Assembly: GCA_001414345.1 (NCBI GenBank)
Contig: LLCB01000065.1
Span: 62,001 to 126,000, forward strand
Direction: 5' to 3'
Length of the DNA: 64,000 nt
Origin: Hymenoscyphus infarciens
Lineage: Eukaryota > Ascomycota > Leotiomycetes > Helotiales > Helotiaceae
Under the pieces are notes generated by a model. The model was not told where the DNA came from and did not search any database. It was given only the letters and a program-made list of their open reading frames with translations. Shown piece by piece: positions 21,867 through 36,136 of this stretch. Each line of letters opens with the position of its first letter. Positions within the stretch are counted from its first letter, which is position 1. The position numbers and the translations under genes are program-made.

Positions 21867-24033
21867 TTTGCCAACGAACGAGCGACTGCGAGATCGAACG
21901 AAGGATTGATATATGTGGAGGCCCTTGATGAATGGATATGGTACCGGGGGAGTGAGTGGTGAATGGCTGGCTGGAGGAAACCACTACTTGCGGGAACGAG
22001 GGAAAGAAGCTATGAAACCGGGATGGAGGAACAAAGAGCAGAGCAGCAGCAGAAAAAGGAGAGGAAAGGACGAGCATTTCAATTGGTGTATGGCGTTGGG
22101 ATGGAGCTTTTTTCATGCTGCTTGGTTTGGTGGAACTTGAGCTGTACTACCATGATAGTTCACCTTTTTTTTCGTGGAATGGAGCTTTTCATATTAGTGT
22201 GAGTATAGTTGTGTACTTTTATACAAGCAAATGGGGTTTTACTGCATCCTTTTATTGTAGTTCTGAGTAAGTGAGTTTTCATTTTGTTGGTTCAATTCCT
22301 GGATTTTGGGAGTCGAGTAGGCCATGGTGTTATCATAAGAGAAGCGCAAATACCTACTTGACTCGAGATTATACCAACTGTCTAGGGTAATTGCGAACAT
22401 TGTTTGAGATTACTTGGATGAATTTGGAAGTTGGTTTCTTGATTCTCCTAGACCTGCCAGGATAATGGCCTCTGTGATCTCACTTGAGTAATCGGACAAA
22501 CAAGTGACGTGGTTAATAGGTGATGTTCAAGGAGAGACTAGGGGAAGCGTAACTGAAAAAGTTATGGGTAGCAGCATTTTAGGAGAGTGAGGCCTTTTCT
22601 TTAAAAGCAACACTTCTTATTTTTGTCAAGGAAAGAGTATATGTTGAGAAGAATCAAATCCTGCACTATGTTGTGGTCACTCTCTCAAGAGTTGAGGGCT
22701 GAGAAAACTGGCAATACAGGAACAAAGCTACGTCAAAGTTTTTTATGAGGAAATTATTTTGGGGAGATGAATGGATGTTTCACTACCAGCGGCCGGTTTT
22801 TGAAACGACGGTGGATGGTGAAATGACGGTGAAAGGGGAAACGATAGTGAAAGACAAAACGGAGGTTGAGAGTTTGGATGAAGAAGGTGTTGTAGATGTT
22901 TAGTGATTGTTCTTGGGCGGCATCTGTGAATATTCTTCTAATATAACTTATTATTAATAGCAGGACTAAAGAGAACATACTCTTATGAGGAAAGTAAGTA
23001 GAAAGCCATCGCCTTTGTATATTGATCTAAACTCCTTAAGGTTGAAGACTACTATATTTTCGTTCACTTATTAGATCAGGTCACATCTTCATCCTCAAAT
23101 ATATTTGACAGCGGTTCCTACTCCTCCAGCAGACCAGACATTGCAGCAACCGTACCAAGAAGCAAGCTACACGGCAAACTGCTCATAACGCGTGAAGAGC
23201 AAAGCTTGGAAGTAGAGAAGCATTGAGAGAGTAGCTTCACTGGTTTTTGGTGATAGTTTGTCCGAAGTATTGAGTTGTGGAGTTTGTTTTACTATGGTTT
23301 TATTTTTTGCCGTTGAAGATACTCTATTCTACGAGGTGTAATGAGCAGTAAGTATACGCTAGCTAAAAGAAGCATTTTTGATTTTGCCAAAGTACTTATT
23401 AAGGTGGCAATACTTCTCTTTGGGTGACTATGGACTTCTACTAACTGAACGCAAGCATAGCTAGATAAGTAGTCTGCTTCAAAGTAAGAGTAGCTTTGGA
23501 TAGAGAGTGAGGTTATTTGTGTTCTTATTTAAAAGGGGGTGAAGGCTTCACGTTGGCGACGATTAACTTTCAATAAAATTATATGACGCTGTGATTATGA
23601 TTCACATCTTCTAGACGTAATTAATAGGCTATTAGATGTCTAGATAGCGTAATAGCCAGGGGAGACGACGAGACGTGAGCTGGTATCACTCACTTGATTC
23701 TGATGTTTGAGGTTCTACTACTTAGGTATAAACAACTCTCCCGATATAGTATTTTAATTTTAAACTATTAAAAAGTAATATTTATAAGAAAGAACTTGAA
23801 GATTACCTTATCACAAGCTTGAATATCTACTATATCTTAATTGACACTTTTTACTAATAACTAAATCGTTTTTTTTTTTTTAGAAATCTTAAAACGTTAA
23901 CTTTAAGTATTTAAGAAGAGATAAAGAGAGAGAAAAGGAAAAAGATAAAGGAAAGAGTAAGTTAAATAGCAGTCTCTCTATTTTATACTCGCTGTTTTCT
24001 AGCTCTTAACGTTTAATTTCTTATAAAGAAATT
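21867..24033. other. Intergenic grading into AT-rich block
   Basis: No supported gene. A loose GAAACGACGGTG-type repeat lies at about 22788-22870. From about 23700 the sequence becomes AT-rich and poor in CA/TG, marking the edge of the RIP-affected block; a T-run lies at 23870-23880. Confidence 0.5.
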
Positions 24034-24510
24034 TATAATAGCACGAAATACATACAACTATAGTAGAGGCATATAGAAGTGCGTATAGTAGAATAACATA
24101 TGTAAATACTAAGCTCTGATATAGAAGAAAATAATAACTATCTCTCTACTATACTAAACATAAACGTCTATATATAAGAAGGTTAGAAGCTTCTAAGTTC
24201 TAATAATAATAATAACTAAGCCCTATCTAATATAGCTAATACTAAATAATAAGAGCTAAAAAGCTAAATATATAACCTCTAATCCTTTAGAAAGCTAAAT
24301 ATATAATATCTGAACCTTAATCCCTTCTATATATAAATGTTAGATATTAATACTTTTAGTACTTCGCTTGTATAAGTATTAGTTATTTATAATCTTAGCC
24401 CTAGAGGTATTAGAGGTATTAGCACTACTTAAGGGTATTAGTAGTTTTATAAATGCCGACAATTTAGAATAGTACTATTATATAATAATCTAGAATAGCG
24501 TACTATTATA
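24034..24510 (+). repeat. LTR, 5' copy
   Basis: 477 bp, RIP-degraded copy of the solo LTR at 9722-10198 (inverse orientation). Differences from the solo copy are overwhelmingly C-to-T and G-to-A. Confidence 0.93.
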
Positions 24511-26159
24511 TCCCCTCTCTTTTAAAAAGACTTATTCTAAGTCTTTAGTTAGCGATTAGTATAGTATTAGGTCGATTAGAGTATTATTTATCTTTTTATT
24601 ATAAAGAATATAATAGTCTTATTATTATAATATCTAGTAGTTAAGGTAAGGTTAGTAGCTAGTAGTATTATTATTTAAGAGCTAATCGCTCTTTATTTAC
24701 TACTATATACTATGTAATAATAGGATATAAATAGAAGAGAGGCTGATAATTAGCTATTAGGTAGAAAGCAGTATACTACTATAAAGTTATTGTATTCTTA
24801 CTATTATTATATATTATAATAGTAATTATTAAGTAATAAATAATAATCGTAAAGCGATAGCTATTATTATAAGTAGTATATTAGTAGACAACTTTTCTCT
24901 AATTCTAACTTCTCTTCTTCTTTTCTTTTTATCTAAATAATATAAATAGTAAGAATACCTTCTAATTAGATATATCCTTATATACTAACTTATCTTCTAA
25001 AATATATATATATATTATATATATATATATAAAAGTAAGTTTTTCCCTTCTTAATTAGACCTAATTCAAGGCTAATCTAATATAGTAAAATACCTCTTCT
25101 ATATTCTCCTAGTATGCTTCTAGCTGCCTACTAAGTCTACTACGTTTAGTACCTTTAGATAAAATCTTAGAATAGAGATTATATATACGCTTTTAAGAAG
25201 CTAAAGTTAAAGAAGTATAAGTACTACGTAGAGTAGAATACTATATATATTCTAGTAAGTTTAATCTTAAATATATATTAAATCTGTTCTAACTTAGGTA
25301 GTTACTATAGTTTATTAAGAAGGAGTTTAGTATACTTAAGAGTAAGAAGGAGAAGAGGGAGATTAAGAAGGCTACTAAGGCCTTAGATAAGGTATTAGTT
25401 ATTACTAGTATAGAGGTACTAAAGAATAGCTTAGAGGTATAGTTTACCCTTTTAGAAGAGACTTAGGCGCTTCGTACTAAGGTTACTATAAGTACTTCTT
25501 ACTTATTAGAGGGGTTTTAGTTACTAATATTTAATAGTCCTTACGCTATGCTATAGAGAGTAAGACCTCTGTCTAAACCTAGGTTTAGGTCCTCTTTAAG
25601 GCTTATCTAAAGAGTTTATAAGCGTTCTTTTCAAAGCCGGTTATAAGAGGCTACTAAGATAAGAAGCGTCTTTGTAAGAAGGAGGTAGTAGAGGAAGAGC
25701 TGATTTAGGCTCCTTATACTCGGGAGAGTAGAGAGGAGGATGATAAGTTAAAGGAAGGAGAGGCTACGGCTTAGAGAGGGTTAGTAGGCTCTATTTTAGT
25801 AGTAACTCGGTCTTAGTTCTTTACTTTATTAATTTTAAACATTCCTACTAGTTAGTGTTTTATCTTAGGTTTTTATTATAAGTTCCTTATTAAGAGTAAC
25901 TAGAATTAGAGGGTATTAATATTATAAATTAACTCTTTTACCTAATTCTTATCTGATTCTTATATATTAAGCTATTTAGAGAGGTGTCGAGGTGGTCCTG
26001 GCTCTTCTAGATATTTAGTATGAAAGTCTCTTAAATAATATAGTAAACCCTAAAAATTATCTATAGGATACTAAGTAGGATCTGAATCGTAACCGACTTC
26101 GTAGATGCTTATAATTTTAACCTCGTGTCTAATCCTTTAATATTAAAGTATAAGTATTC

Positions 26160-27120
26160 GCGTTCGCTAAAAGAGTGTAGTCCGATCCTGTCTAGTAGGT
26201 TAGAAAAAGTTCAAAGTTTAAAAAGTTCAAAAAGTTTAAAGCAGAGACAGAGGCGAATTCAGAATAGAGTCGGAAGCGAACATCAAGAGGTAACGTTGTA
26301 GGTGACAGTGATGTCTCAGCTAAGAGTTCACTTAGGGTGTACCGATTCGCATCCGATTCGAAGAATTCAAAATGAAAAAAGAGTGTAGGTCTGAAAAAGT
26401 TCAGAATAAAGTCGGAAGCGAATTCAGAGTAGAGTCGGAGGTCGTTCGGTCGAGAGGCAGTGATAACTCAGTTAAGAGCTCACTTCGAGAGCGTACCGAT
26501 TCGCATCCGATTCGAATTTGCTAAAAGAATGTGGGTCCGTCTAAACTGAGGTCGGCTGGTTTTCAGAGTAAAGTCGGAAACGAAAAGTCGATAATGTCGT
26601 AGACAGTGATAACTCAGCTAAGAGGTTACTATCCTTTCGAGAGCGTACTGATTCGTATCCGGTTCGTCTAAACTTAGGTCGGCGGAAGTTTAAAGTAAAG
26701 TCGGATGGTGCTTAGTCAGGATTGATAGTGATAACTTAGCTAAGAGCTTACTTCTGAGTTTCGTCCTAGTAGAGAGTGTATTGTAACTGATTTGTATCTG
26801 ATTTGAATTAGAATGAAAAAAAAGAACTTCTAGCCTAGCCAGAAGTGAAAAGAAAGTAAGAAAGTAAGACTCTTATCCTAGAGTTGGTGGGGTTTTAGCT
26901 GGTCAAAATAAAAGAGTTATTACTGAAGTTGTTAAAGTTGAAATTATTATCTGACGTTTAAGATAATAATATGTGGGGTTTTAGCTGGTTAAAAGAGTTT
27001 GTTGCCGAAAGTTAAAAATGCTATCCGAAGTTTAAGATAATAAAAGGAGGAGTTTCGGCTAGTTAAATGAACTTGTTGCCGAAGTTGTTGTATTGTCTAA
27101 GTAACTATGGACAATAAAAG
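26160..27120 (+). repeat. Internal tandem repeats of the LTR element
   Basis: Four spaced copies of a 120-150 bp unit (26290-26820) each carry AGTGATAACTCAGCTAAGAG and, in most, an ACCGATTCGCATCCGATTCG core. They are followed by about three 85-bp units (26885-27120) with GGGGTTTTAGCTGG and TTTAAGATAATAA. A fifth copy of the first unit is at about 27730-27815. The segment is clearly less RIP-damaged than its surroundings. Related copies occur inverted at 36890-37740. Confidence 0.7.
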
Positions 27121-28913
27121 GAACAGTTTTAGGTACGACATTTATCAGTACTGTCGTATGAACTGTGTTGCTTAGGCCCGTAGGCCGCCTTGTTCCCTTT
27201 AGGGTACTTAAGGACTTATTCATCTTCTGATTCCCATTTCACTTTCGAAGTAGAGGACGATTCGCTGTCGTATCGTAGGGAGTTCAGACTGAATCAGATA
27301 AGGAGGGGGTAATTTAGACTGTAGTGCTGATATCTCGTAACTCAACGTTTCAGCGGGTCTCCTTATCTATAGCTAAAAGATCATTTACTATCTTAGCGAA
27401 GTTATAATTCTAGCGTCTCTTAATAGTAGCAAACGCGTTTTAGAGCTAAGGTATAATCTTGTCTTTATCTTATATATAAAAGAAGCTTTCTAATTCTAGT
27501 ATCTCTCTAAGTATAGCTGTACTTGAAAAGTAACCTTTTAAAGTTAGTAAAAGTTTCTTTAGTGTATTCTTCTTCTAATTCTACTTCCTTTTCTTTTAAC
27601 TTCTATCTCTTTTAACCTTTATACTAGTGAGGACTTAGTCTATAACTATAGTCCTTTTTGAATGTCTACTAGTAGAGGTATTTTTAAAGGAAAAGTTTAA
27701 AGTAGAGTTAGATAATGTTTAGTTAAGAAATAGTAATAACTTAGCTAAGAGCTCGCTTCTAAGTTTTGTCTTAATAGAAAGTATATTTTAACTAATTCGT
27801 ATTTGATTTAAGGTTTAGGAAGTAATAAGAAGTTTATTAAAAGTAGAGGCTTATAAGTGAAAGAGGTCTAAATATAGGCTTTGAAAAGCAAAGGAGGGTT
27901 TAAACGAAGGTTTGAAAGAGAGTTAGATTAGTAAGAGTTTAGAGATAGAGTGTTTTTTATTAACTTTATAGTTCACTTAGAAGTATATCTATCTTATCTA
28001 ACTAATTATTTTATCCTTTATTTTCGTACTATTATCTTATCTATATATTGTCTATATTTAAGAAGTCTTACTTATTATTTTATTAAGATCTTTTAGGTCT
28101 TAGTATATAATTATAGATTAGAGAGGGTTTAGAGAGTCTTTTAAAAAGGGGGGTAGCTTTAGAAGAGAGTTGTTAGAAGGTATTAGAGGTAGCTATCTAT
28201 AGCTGAAAAAGATATGAATTTAGGCTTAGAAGTAGAAGAGGGTTTAATTAAGAGTTTAAAAGAGGATTAGATTAGAGAGAGTTAAGAGACGAAGTGTTTT
28301 ATTAACTTTAAATTATAAGCTTGCTTATCTATCTTTCTAGCTTAGCTAGCTAATTTCTTATTTTTTGATTCTCTACTTTTAAAGCTTATATAACCGACTA
28401 TATCTGGTCTACTTTTAAGAAGTCTTATTAGTCTCTTTAACTATTATTTTATTAGAATCTTCTTAATCTTAGTATATAGGTGCTATTTAGGCGGCTTTTA
28501 GAAAGAGGGGTAGCTTTAGAAGAGCGTTTAACGCTTTGTAATAGAACTAGGTTCGACATTTTAAAGATGTTAGTTTAGAGAGGGAGAGGGTAAGATTAGA
28601 TTTAGAAGCTTTCTAGATAACTATTATAAGTTAACTTATTTACTAAATCTAGGGTTATTAGGACTCTTAGGAAATACTTAGTGTATTCTAATCTCTTAAT
28701 ATATACTAAAATACGATTTATACTAGCTATCTATATAGATAATAAACTCTACTATTATTAGCTATCTAGGTAGTCTCTAATTACCTAGCTATTTAAGAAT
28801 ACTATTATAATATTCTAAATTAAGAGTAAATCGACTTCTAAATAAAGAATAGTAATAAGCTTAAAGGAGATATTATTAAGGCTATTACTAGCGAAGAAGA
28901 GTTATTATTTTTA

Positions 28914-29390
28914 TATAATAGTATGAAATATATATAACTATAGTAGAGGTATATAGAAGTGTATATAGTAGAATAACATATATAGATATTAGGCTTTAAT
29001 ATAGAAGAAAATAATAACTATCTCTCTACTATACTAAACATAAACGTCTATATATAAGAAGGTTAGAAGCTTCTAAGTTCTAATAATAATAATAACTAAG
29101 CCTTACCTAATATAGCTAATACTAAATAATAAGAGCTAAAAAGCTAAATATATAACCTCTAATCCTTTAGAAAGCTAAATATATAACATCTAAACCTTAA
29201 TCCCTTCTATATATAAATATTAGATATTAATACCTTTAGCACTTTACTCGTATAAGTATCGGTTATTTGTAATCTCAGTCCTAGAGGTATTAGAGGTATC
29301 GGTACTACTTAGAGGTATTAGTAGTTTCACGAATACCGACAATTTAAGATAGTGCTATTATATGATAATCTAGAATAGCGTACTATCATA
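28914..29390 (+). repeat. LTR, 3' copy
   Basis: 477 bp, direct repeat of 24034-24510, RIP-degraded. Confidence 0.93.
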
Positions 29391-29395
29391 AAATT

Positions 29396-30050
29396 AGAAA
29401 GATAAGAGCGTTTTAAGTAAAGATTTTTGCTTTTATTTAAGTATATAGGCTCTCTTTCTCTATACTAGGAATAACTTTCTCTTAATCTCTTCTCTTCTTA
29501 CTTTCTCGTTCTCTTCTTATATTCTCTCTTTATATTATCTTATTATATCTTATTTTCATATTCTTTTATTATATTCTCTCGTTATATTATTTATTTTATT
29601 ATATTCTTATTACTATTATACTTCTCGTCGCTATTATATATTAAGATTAGTATAAAAAAGAGTAGAAGGCTAGAAAACTCTTCTTATAGCTATATAATAT
29701 ACTAGCTTCTTTAGAAGAAGTAGTTATTTTAAACGAGAAAGCAAATATCTCTTACTCTAGCTTACTTATCTAAGATTCTCTTTTCTCTATCTCTTCTTAC
29801 TTTAATATTTATTTAAATAGTAAGTAGATAAGAATATAATATAAGAATATAAAGTAAGATTAAAGAGTAAGAATTATAAGCTATATTTCTAAGATTTATA
29901 AACTATACTTTATAAATTAGTTTTTAGTGAAATTAGCGAAATAGATATCTGAAAAATAGACTCGTAATTCTTATTTTATTCTTACTTTATCTCTTATATT
30001 CGAAGAGTTAGTTACTATTAGATAGACTCTATTCTAAAATTAACAAAATA
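29396..30050. other. AT-rich spacer between two LTR elements
   Basis: Pyrimidine-rich, stop-dense sequence without open frames. Probably a decayed repeat, but no ends are visible. Confidence 0.4.
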
Positions 30051-30055
30051 AGTAA

Positions 30056-30341
30056 TATAATAGTATACTATCATTCTAGATAGCTAGGAGTACCTGCTAT
30101 ATATAAGGTTTCAGTAGTTGTTGTTTTGTATTATCTAATTTAGAAAGGTTACGTACGTCTAGGCTTTCGGACGTACTTCGTAGGTTCAGGCTTTTGTATT
30201 AGCTGACGTATATCGTTGTTTAGTTTTATACCTCTTATATATTAGCATTGTTTAGAGCTGTCTTTACTCTTTACCTTTAGTTTTCGTAGTAATAACTACG
30301 AATAGACTACTTCTCTACTCTACTTCTACTTTATTATTATA
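30056..30341. repeat. LTR of outer element (left)
   Basis: 286 bp, direct repeat of 38019-38304. Confidence 0.92.
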
Positions 30342-30526
30342 TTAAACTAAAGGTTATCTTTCTTATTCTATGAAGGATTTAAAATATATTAGGCTCTTAA
30401 CTTTACTTCTATTCTAGCCTCTCTGCTGCTAACTCTGCGACTCTTTTTTTTTTGAATAGCTTCTAGATACCTACGTATATACTCTAGGACTCCCTTTTTA
30501 AACAGCTCCTAGATAACTATATATAT

Positions 30527-30717
30527 TATAATAGCTCTCTATAAATACACAAAGAGAGTACTTATAGAATAGTACCTAGTATTAAGGAAAACTAAACTAA
30601 AGAGAAAAGCGAAGAGTATAGATACTCTAGCTTTATTTATATATATTAAGCGAAGCCTTAGTAAAGTCTTAGGCTAACCTAGTTATATAAGTAACGTATA
30701 TAACTAAGACTATTATA
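30527..30717 (-). repeat. 3' LTR of nested Gypsy element
   Basis: 191 bp; heavily C-to-T/G-to-A converted compared with its partner, for example GCCTTAGTAAAG here against GCCTCGGCAAAG there. Confidence 0.93.
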
Positions 30718-30732
30718 CTACTCTCTCTTTAA

Positions 30733-33700
30733 AAAGAGCCCTCTATAACTAAGCGGCTTTGTCCTCTTTTAATATAGAAGTATTAAGCTCTAGCTTACTA
30801 TAATCCTCTCTCTTAGCCTTATATACTACTTTCTATAGTAGAAGAGCTTCTAGAGAACTAGACATTTTTAGCTTTTCTAAATAAAACCTTTCTACTAGTT
30901 ATAGTATATATATTAGTTATTAAGCTAGATACTAATTAAGGTCTTTATTATAACCTTTCTACTTAATTTAGTAATAGAGAGACTACTATCTCTTCTTACT
31001 AGCTAGTATTTCTTTAACCTCCTATTCCTCTTCTTTATTTATAATAATCAATAGAGGTAATATAACTACCTATCTTAGTAAGGGATCGTTTATAGCCTTA
31101 TATAACTTCTTAAAAGTAAAGATAGAGTAAACTTTAATAGAAGCTAGTAGTTATAATTAGAAAGTAGAACCTACTTTTTTAAGAATCTTAAAAAGGCTAG
31201 CTATCTAGTAGTCTAGCTTTTAGCTTAGTTGTTAAGTTACTTAGTCCTTTATTATAATAAAGACTATATCTCTTACTCTAAAATTAATATCTTATTTATA
31301 TTTATTTATATCTTATTCCTTCTTCTATTAAGCTTTTAATATATTTACTTAGCTAACGTCTAAGACCTTCTAGATTATCTTTATAACTACTATAGCCTCT
31401 TCTTATAATAGCTATTCTTTTATATTAGCTAGTTCTAGTATTTACTAGTTAAACGAGGTTCTTAGTATATATCTCTTCTATAACTTAAAAGGCGATATTC
31501 TAATAGTACTATAAAGTAGTACTAACTATATATAGTCTATTATTAGAAAGATCTTAGACTAATTAGTATAATAATAATTAATATATAGCTATAAGTACTA
31601 ATCAAGGTATTAATTTATAATCTTAGTCTAGCTATTTATCTAAGCATAGTTAGTAGTTAAGAGTCGAAGCCGAATACCTAGGATTTAAGTAAACTCTCTC
31701 TAGAATATAGCGATAAAGTAAGAGCCTCTATCTAATATTATACTTTCTAGAATCCTATAGTATTATAGAACGTGTTTAATATATAATCTTACTATCTATT
31801 TAGAAGTAATATTCTTATAGTAGAGTATTAAAATAGATTATTTAAATAAGCGGTCTATTACTATAAACACGTTATTATAACTATACTTATTAACTAGAAA
31901 GGACTTAAAATCTATAGCTATATATTACTATATATATAGTAGTACTAGGAGTAGGTATAGATAGCTAGGTGTTTTATCTTAAGAAACGTCTACTCTTTTA
32001 TATTTATAATAGTTTTATATATATCTTATAATATTAGCTTTTATGTTTTACTAGATATATCTTAAATATAGAATCTAGTAGGTCTTATCCCTCTCTAGAT
32101 AAGCTAAAAGTATTTAATTATAAGCCTTATAAATTAGGTCTATTCTTAGTATATCTATATCTAGTACTACTAAGTAGTTTTAGTAAAGTAAAAGGCCTTT
32201 CTCTAGAGTATATAGGGAATTAGTATTAGTTTTAGCTTATGTTTATATAGCTTAAAGTATTGTAGTATTCTTATTTACTTAGTAGATTCGTTTTAAAAGT
32301 ATAAATAATTCTTAGAAGTAGTTATTATTAACTAGAGCTAGCGTAATTAAGCTTATTTTAACTCTTAAGTCTTTAAGCGCTTCTATATTAACTTATTCCT
32401 TTGTTAAGAGTATATAAGTCTAGTACTACTCTTTAAGTTCCTTCTATAAATATATCTTATTTACTTTATAAGTTAAAGTATCTATCTTACTATTCTTATA
32501 TCTTAAATAGAATATAATAACGAAATAGTACTTAATTAAGGCTTTAGCCTACCTTACTTAATAGGTAGTAAGTTACTTAGTAGTTATAAAGTACTTAAGC
32601 GCCTTATAATTAGTATAAATATAGATCTTTAAATAAGTGCTTTATAGTTCTAGTCTCTATTCTATAAGTAAGTATATAATAGTAAGTAGCTCTTTATTAT
32701 ATATTTTATAGTTATACTTAGCTAGAGATATAGTTTTACTAAAGTAGGCTACAAGGTATTATTCTCTATTAGCTTATTATTATTATAATACTCTAGTAAT
32801 AATTCTATTTAAAGCGTCTATCTTAATTATAATAGAGAGGTTAAAAGAGTAGTAGTAGAGAATTAGTATAAAGGTAAGTACTACTTTTAGGTCTTTAAAC
32901 GCTTCCTAGTACTCCTTATTAAAATTAAAAAGTATATTATTCTATATTAGATATACTAAGGGCTTTATAATTATACTATAGTTCTAGATAAACCTTTAAT
33001 AGAAGTTATAGAAACTAAAGAAGCTCTAAACGCCTTTTACTATCTCTAGTACTTACTATTTCTATACTATTAAGACCTTTTTAAGATCTACTTTAATACT
33101 ATTAGTACTAATAATAAACCTAAGGTATTTTATCTTCTTAATATTAAACTTATACTTCTTAATATTAACTTATAACCTAGTATCTTTAAGACGTTAAAAG
33201 ACTTTTTATATATACTCTTTATATTTAAGAACGTTTAATAAGTAGATAAGAATATTATCTAAGTAAGTAGAGTAGAAGTTGTCTAGATAGTTAAATAAGA
33301 TGTTATTTATATAGTACTAGTAAGTAGACAGGCTATTTATTAAACTAAATAGTAAGACCTTATACTTATACGTTCTATAGTAGATATAAAAAGTAGTTAA
33401 TTCCTTAGTGTCTAGATCTATTTATATATAGTAGAAGGCTTACTAGATGTCTAGCTTAGTAAAAATATAAGCTTAACTAATATATATAAGCGTTTTATTA
33501 ATTAGAGGTAATAGATAATAGTCTTTTTAAGTAAGATTATTAAGTTTTTAGAAGTTAATATAGAAACATAGCCTTTTATCTACTTTCTTTATAAATAGAA
33601 TAAGAGTAGTAAAAGGAGACTAGCTATATTTAATAAACCCTTTATAGAGATTCTTTAAGATATATTCCTTTATAGCTAATAACTCTTTTATAAATATCTT

Positions 33701-36136
33701 ATATAGAGGGGAATATCTAAGGGTGTTTAGACCTTTAAGATTAATCTTATAGTTATAGTATTAGTAAGATAGGAGAGTGTCTAAGACAGCTTTAGAAAAT
33801 ACCTCTTTAAAGTCCTAGTACTTATTAAGAAGAGCGATATTAGAGGCTATATCTAGTTCTTAATTAGCTATAATAGTATTAATTTTATATATACTTATAG
33901 TAAATATCTTACTATCCTCTTAGAGTAAGTAATAATATATTCTTATAGCTAAAATAGCTAAAATATCAATAATAGAGTCTAACTTTTTTAAGATAAAGGG
34001 TTTCTAACGGTATACTAAGATAAGTACCTTCTTTATAATGCTTTTAAGTTCTTTCTTTATAACCTAGTATTTTACTTATATTAAGAACTTATAGCCTCCT
34101 CTACTACGTATAGTCGGGGTATAACTAGCTAGGGTTATAGTATTAATTTTAAGGTAATCTATAGGCTCTAAGAGTCTTCTACCTTATCGACGCTATTCGT
34201 CTATTTCTATAGCTTAGTCGCGAGTATTAGCTTTATTCTAGTAAGAGAGTATAGAGTCTTTTAGTTATATAGCGTCTTAAGAGAGAGGAGTTAGCTATTA
34301 AGTAGAGAAGTAAGGCTTAAGATTATTAGACTAGAGTAGTTTCTAATAAGTTATATTAATATTAATATAAAAGTACTTAAAGAACCTCTAGCTAAGAATA
34401 ATATTATATAAACCTAAGTTTAAGAGAATAAATAGTATATTAAAGAATTTATAGCTATCTAAGATATAATTTAAAAGGAGATAGTATATAGCTTTACTTC
34501 TAATTTCTCTATTATATTTATAAATCTTAATAAAAGTAAGAAGTCTTTTAGTCTTTAAACTATAGAACTTTATAAGATTATAACTAAGTTATATATTTAT
34601 AAAAGAAAAGGTATTTACTCTAAGATTACTAAGGATAGTAGTTTATATACTAAATCTATTAATAGTTATTATACTAGGTAAAGTAAACGCTTTTCTATTA
34701 ATTAATAACTATAGATTAATCTTAAAAAGATTAATCTTATATTTACCTAAGAAGGAGTCTTCTTTTAAGCTTCTTCGTTTCCTAACTCTAAGCTAGTATC
34801 TTTTCTTTTAAGCTCTTTAAAGTTAACTCTATATATCTTTAGCTTTAAATAATCCTTAATATAATAACTAAGCTTACTATAGTTAAAGTACTTATCTAAT
34901 AGTCCTAGAGTTAAGTAGTTATTTATAGTAAGAGCGTTAAGGTGTCTAAGAGAGATAAAGAGGGCTATAGAGGAAGAAGGGCTAGTAGGCGTAGGAGTAG
35001 GCGTATATAGGTTTAAAGTAGGAGGAAAGTTTATTACTTATACTCTTTAAAAAGTAAGATTTTAGAGATTACTATTAATACTACTTATAAGATTATAAAA
35101 GGAGTTTATATCTCTTTTAGCTTAGAACTTAGTAATAATAAGAGATTAGTATAGTATAAGGGTTAACTTATTTTATAAGTCTTCTACCTAGTCTTATAAG
35201 AGAACTTCGACTTTATTTATAAGTTATTAGAACTTAGTATAGAAGTTATAGAAAGTTTCTATCTTTAATATAATAAGGTCTTAGTATTAGATATAAGCTT
35301 CTTAGTATAAGTAAGAGCTAATAGTAATGTTTTAGAAGTAAGTTAACATCTCTTTATAGCTACTAAACCGGTTAATAGTATTAAACTTATATCTTAGGTA
35401 AATATAGTTTTAAGCTCTTTTAGAAGTATAGTAGAAAATTAAATTTATTCTTACTTCTTTAGACTTAAAGTAGTTAGTATTAATAGATAACTTTGTTATG
35501 ATTTTAGTTTCCTAGGTTATATAGGTGAATTCGTCTTTTATAGTAAATTAGCGAGGATTAGCTATTCTACTTATCTTCTTAGATAATAGAGCTACGAAAG
35601 AGGAACGAGTTATATTAAGAGTTTATAGCTAAATAGGGGTATATTAATAGGAAGTACTAGTTATATTTAAAGTATTTACTTTAAGTTTATAAACTTTACT
35701 TATTAACGAGGTTATTACTTTAAAGATTTATTATAAGGTAGAGTTAGGTAGAGGTAGTTTAGAGATCTTATACTATAAGGAACTAGTAGTTACCTTAGTA
35801 GGAGGAGGTAGTAGTAGTATAGTAATAGCTAGTATATATGTTTTTTTAGGTTAAGTTCTTAAGCTAGATTAGAGTATAACGTTAATAGAAGAGAGAAGAG
35901 AGATTAGCTCTACTAACTCTAAAGTAGAGTAAAATAGTTCTTAGGTTAATAGGTTACCTTTAAAGGACTCGATATAGCTAATAAAAGAATACTAGACCTT
36001 ACTACTTAACGTAAATAGGTTAGGCTTTATAGAGGAGAAAGGTAAATTTAGTAGATTTAATATAAGTAAATATATATATTATTATTAGGATATTAGTAAA
36101 AGCCTTTCTAGGTAAAGAGGGAGAGTTTAGTTTTAG
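30733..36136 (-). pseudogene. Decayed gag-pol of nested Gypsy element
   Basis: The minus strand carries recognisable but stop-riddled Gypsy modules. A gag zinc knuckle at about 34840-34895 reads YFNYSKLSYYIKDY, that is the CCHC knuckle with Cys turned to Tyr by G-to-A changes. Reverse transcriptase lies at about 33230-33650 (SPFTTLILFIKKVDKRLCF, then YLDNILIYL where the catalytic YLDD has become YLDN). Integrase core lies at about 31790-31990 (IAIDFKSFLVNKY, VFIVIDRLFK). The order gag, RT, IN on the minus strand is that of Ty3/Gypsy. No frame is open over any domain. Confidence 0.88.

Larger units (their letters stand above)
24029..29395. mobile_element. LTR retrotransposon, RIP-mutated, 477-bp LTRs
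   Basis: Two 477-bp direct repeats (24034-24510 and 28914-29390) bound a 5357-bp element flanked by a perfect AAATT duplication (24029-24033, 29391-29395). The LTR is the same family as the solo LTR at 9722-10198. The interior has one decayed Lys/Glu-rich frame on the plus strand (about 25320-25800, for example KEKREIKKATKALDKV) that I cannot assign, and no recognisable reverse transcriptase. It carries internal tandem repeats (26160-27120). It is therefore probably a non-autonomous (LARD-type) element. Leader sequence next to the 24510 LTR (GACTTATTCTAAGTC) is shared, inverted, with the element ending at 38304, suggesting plus orientation. Confidence 0.93.
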
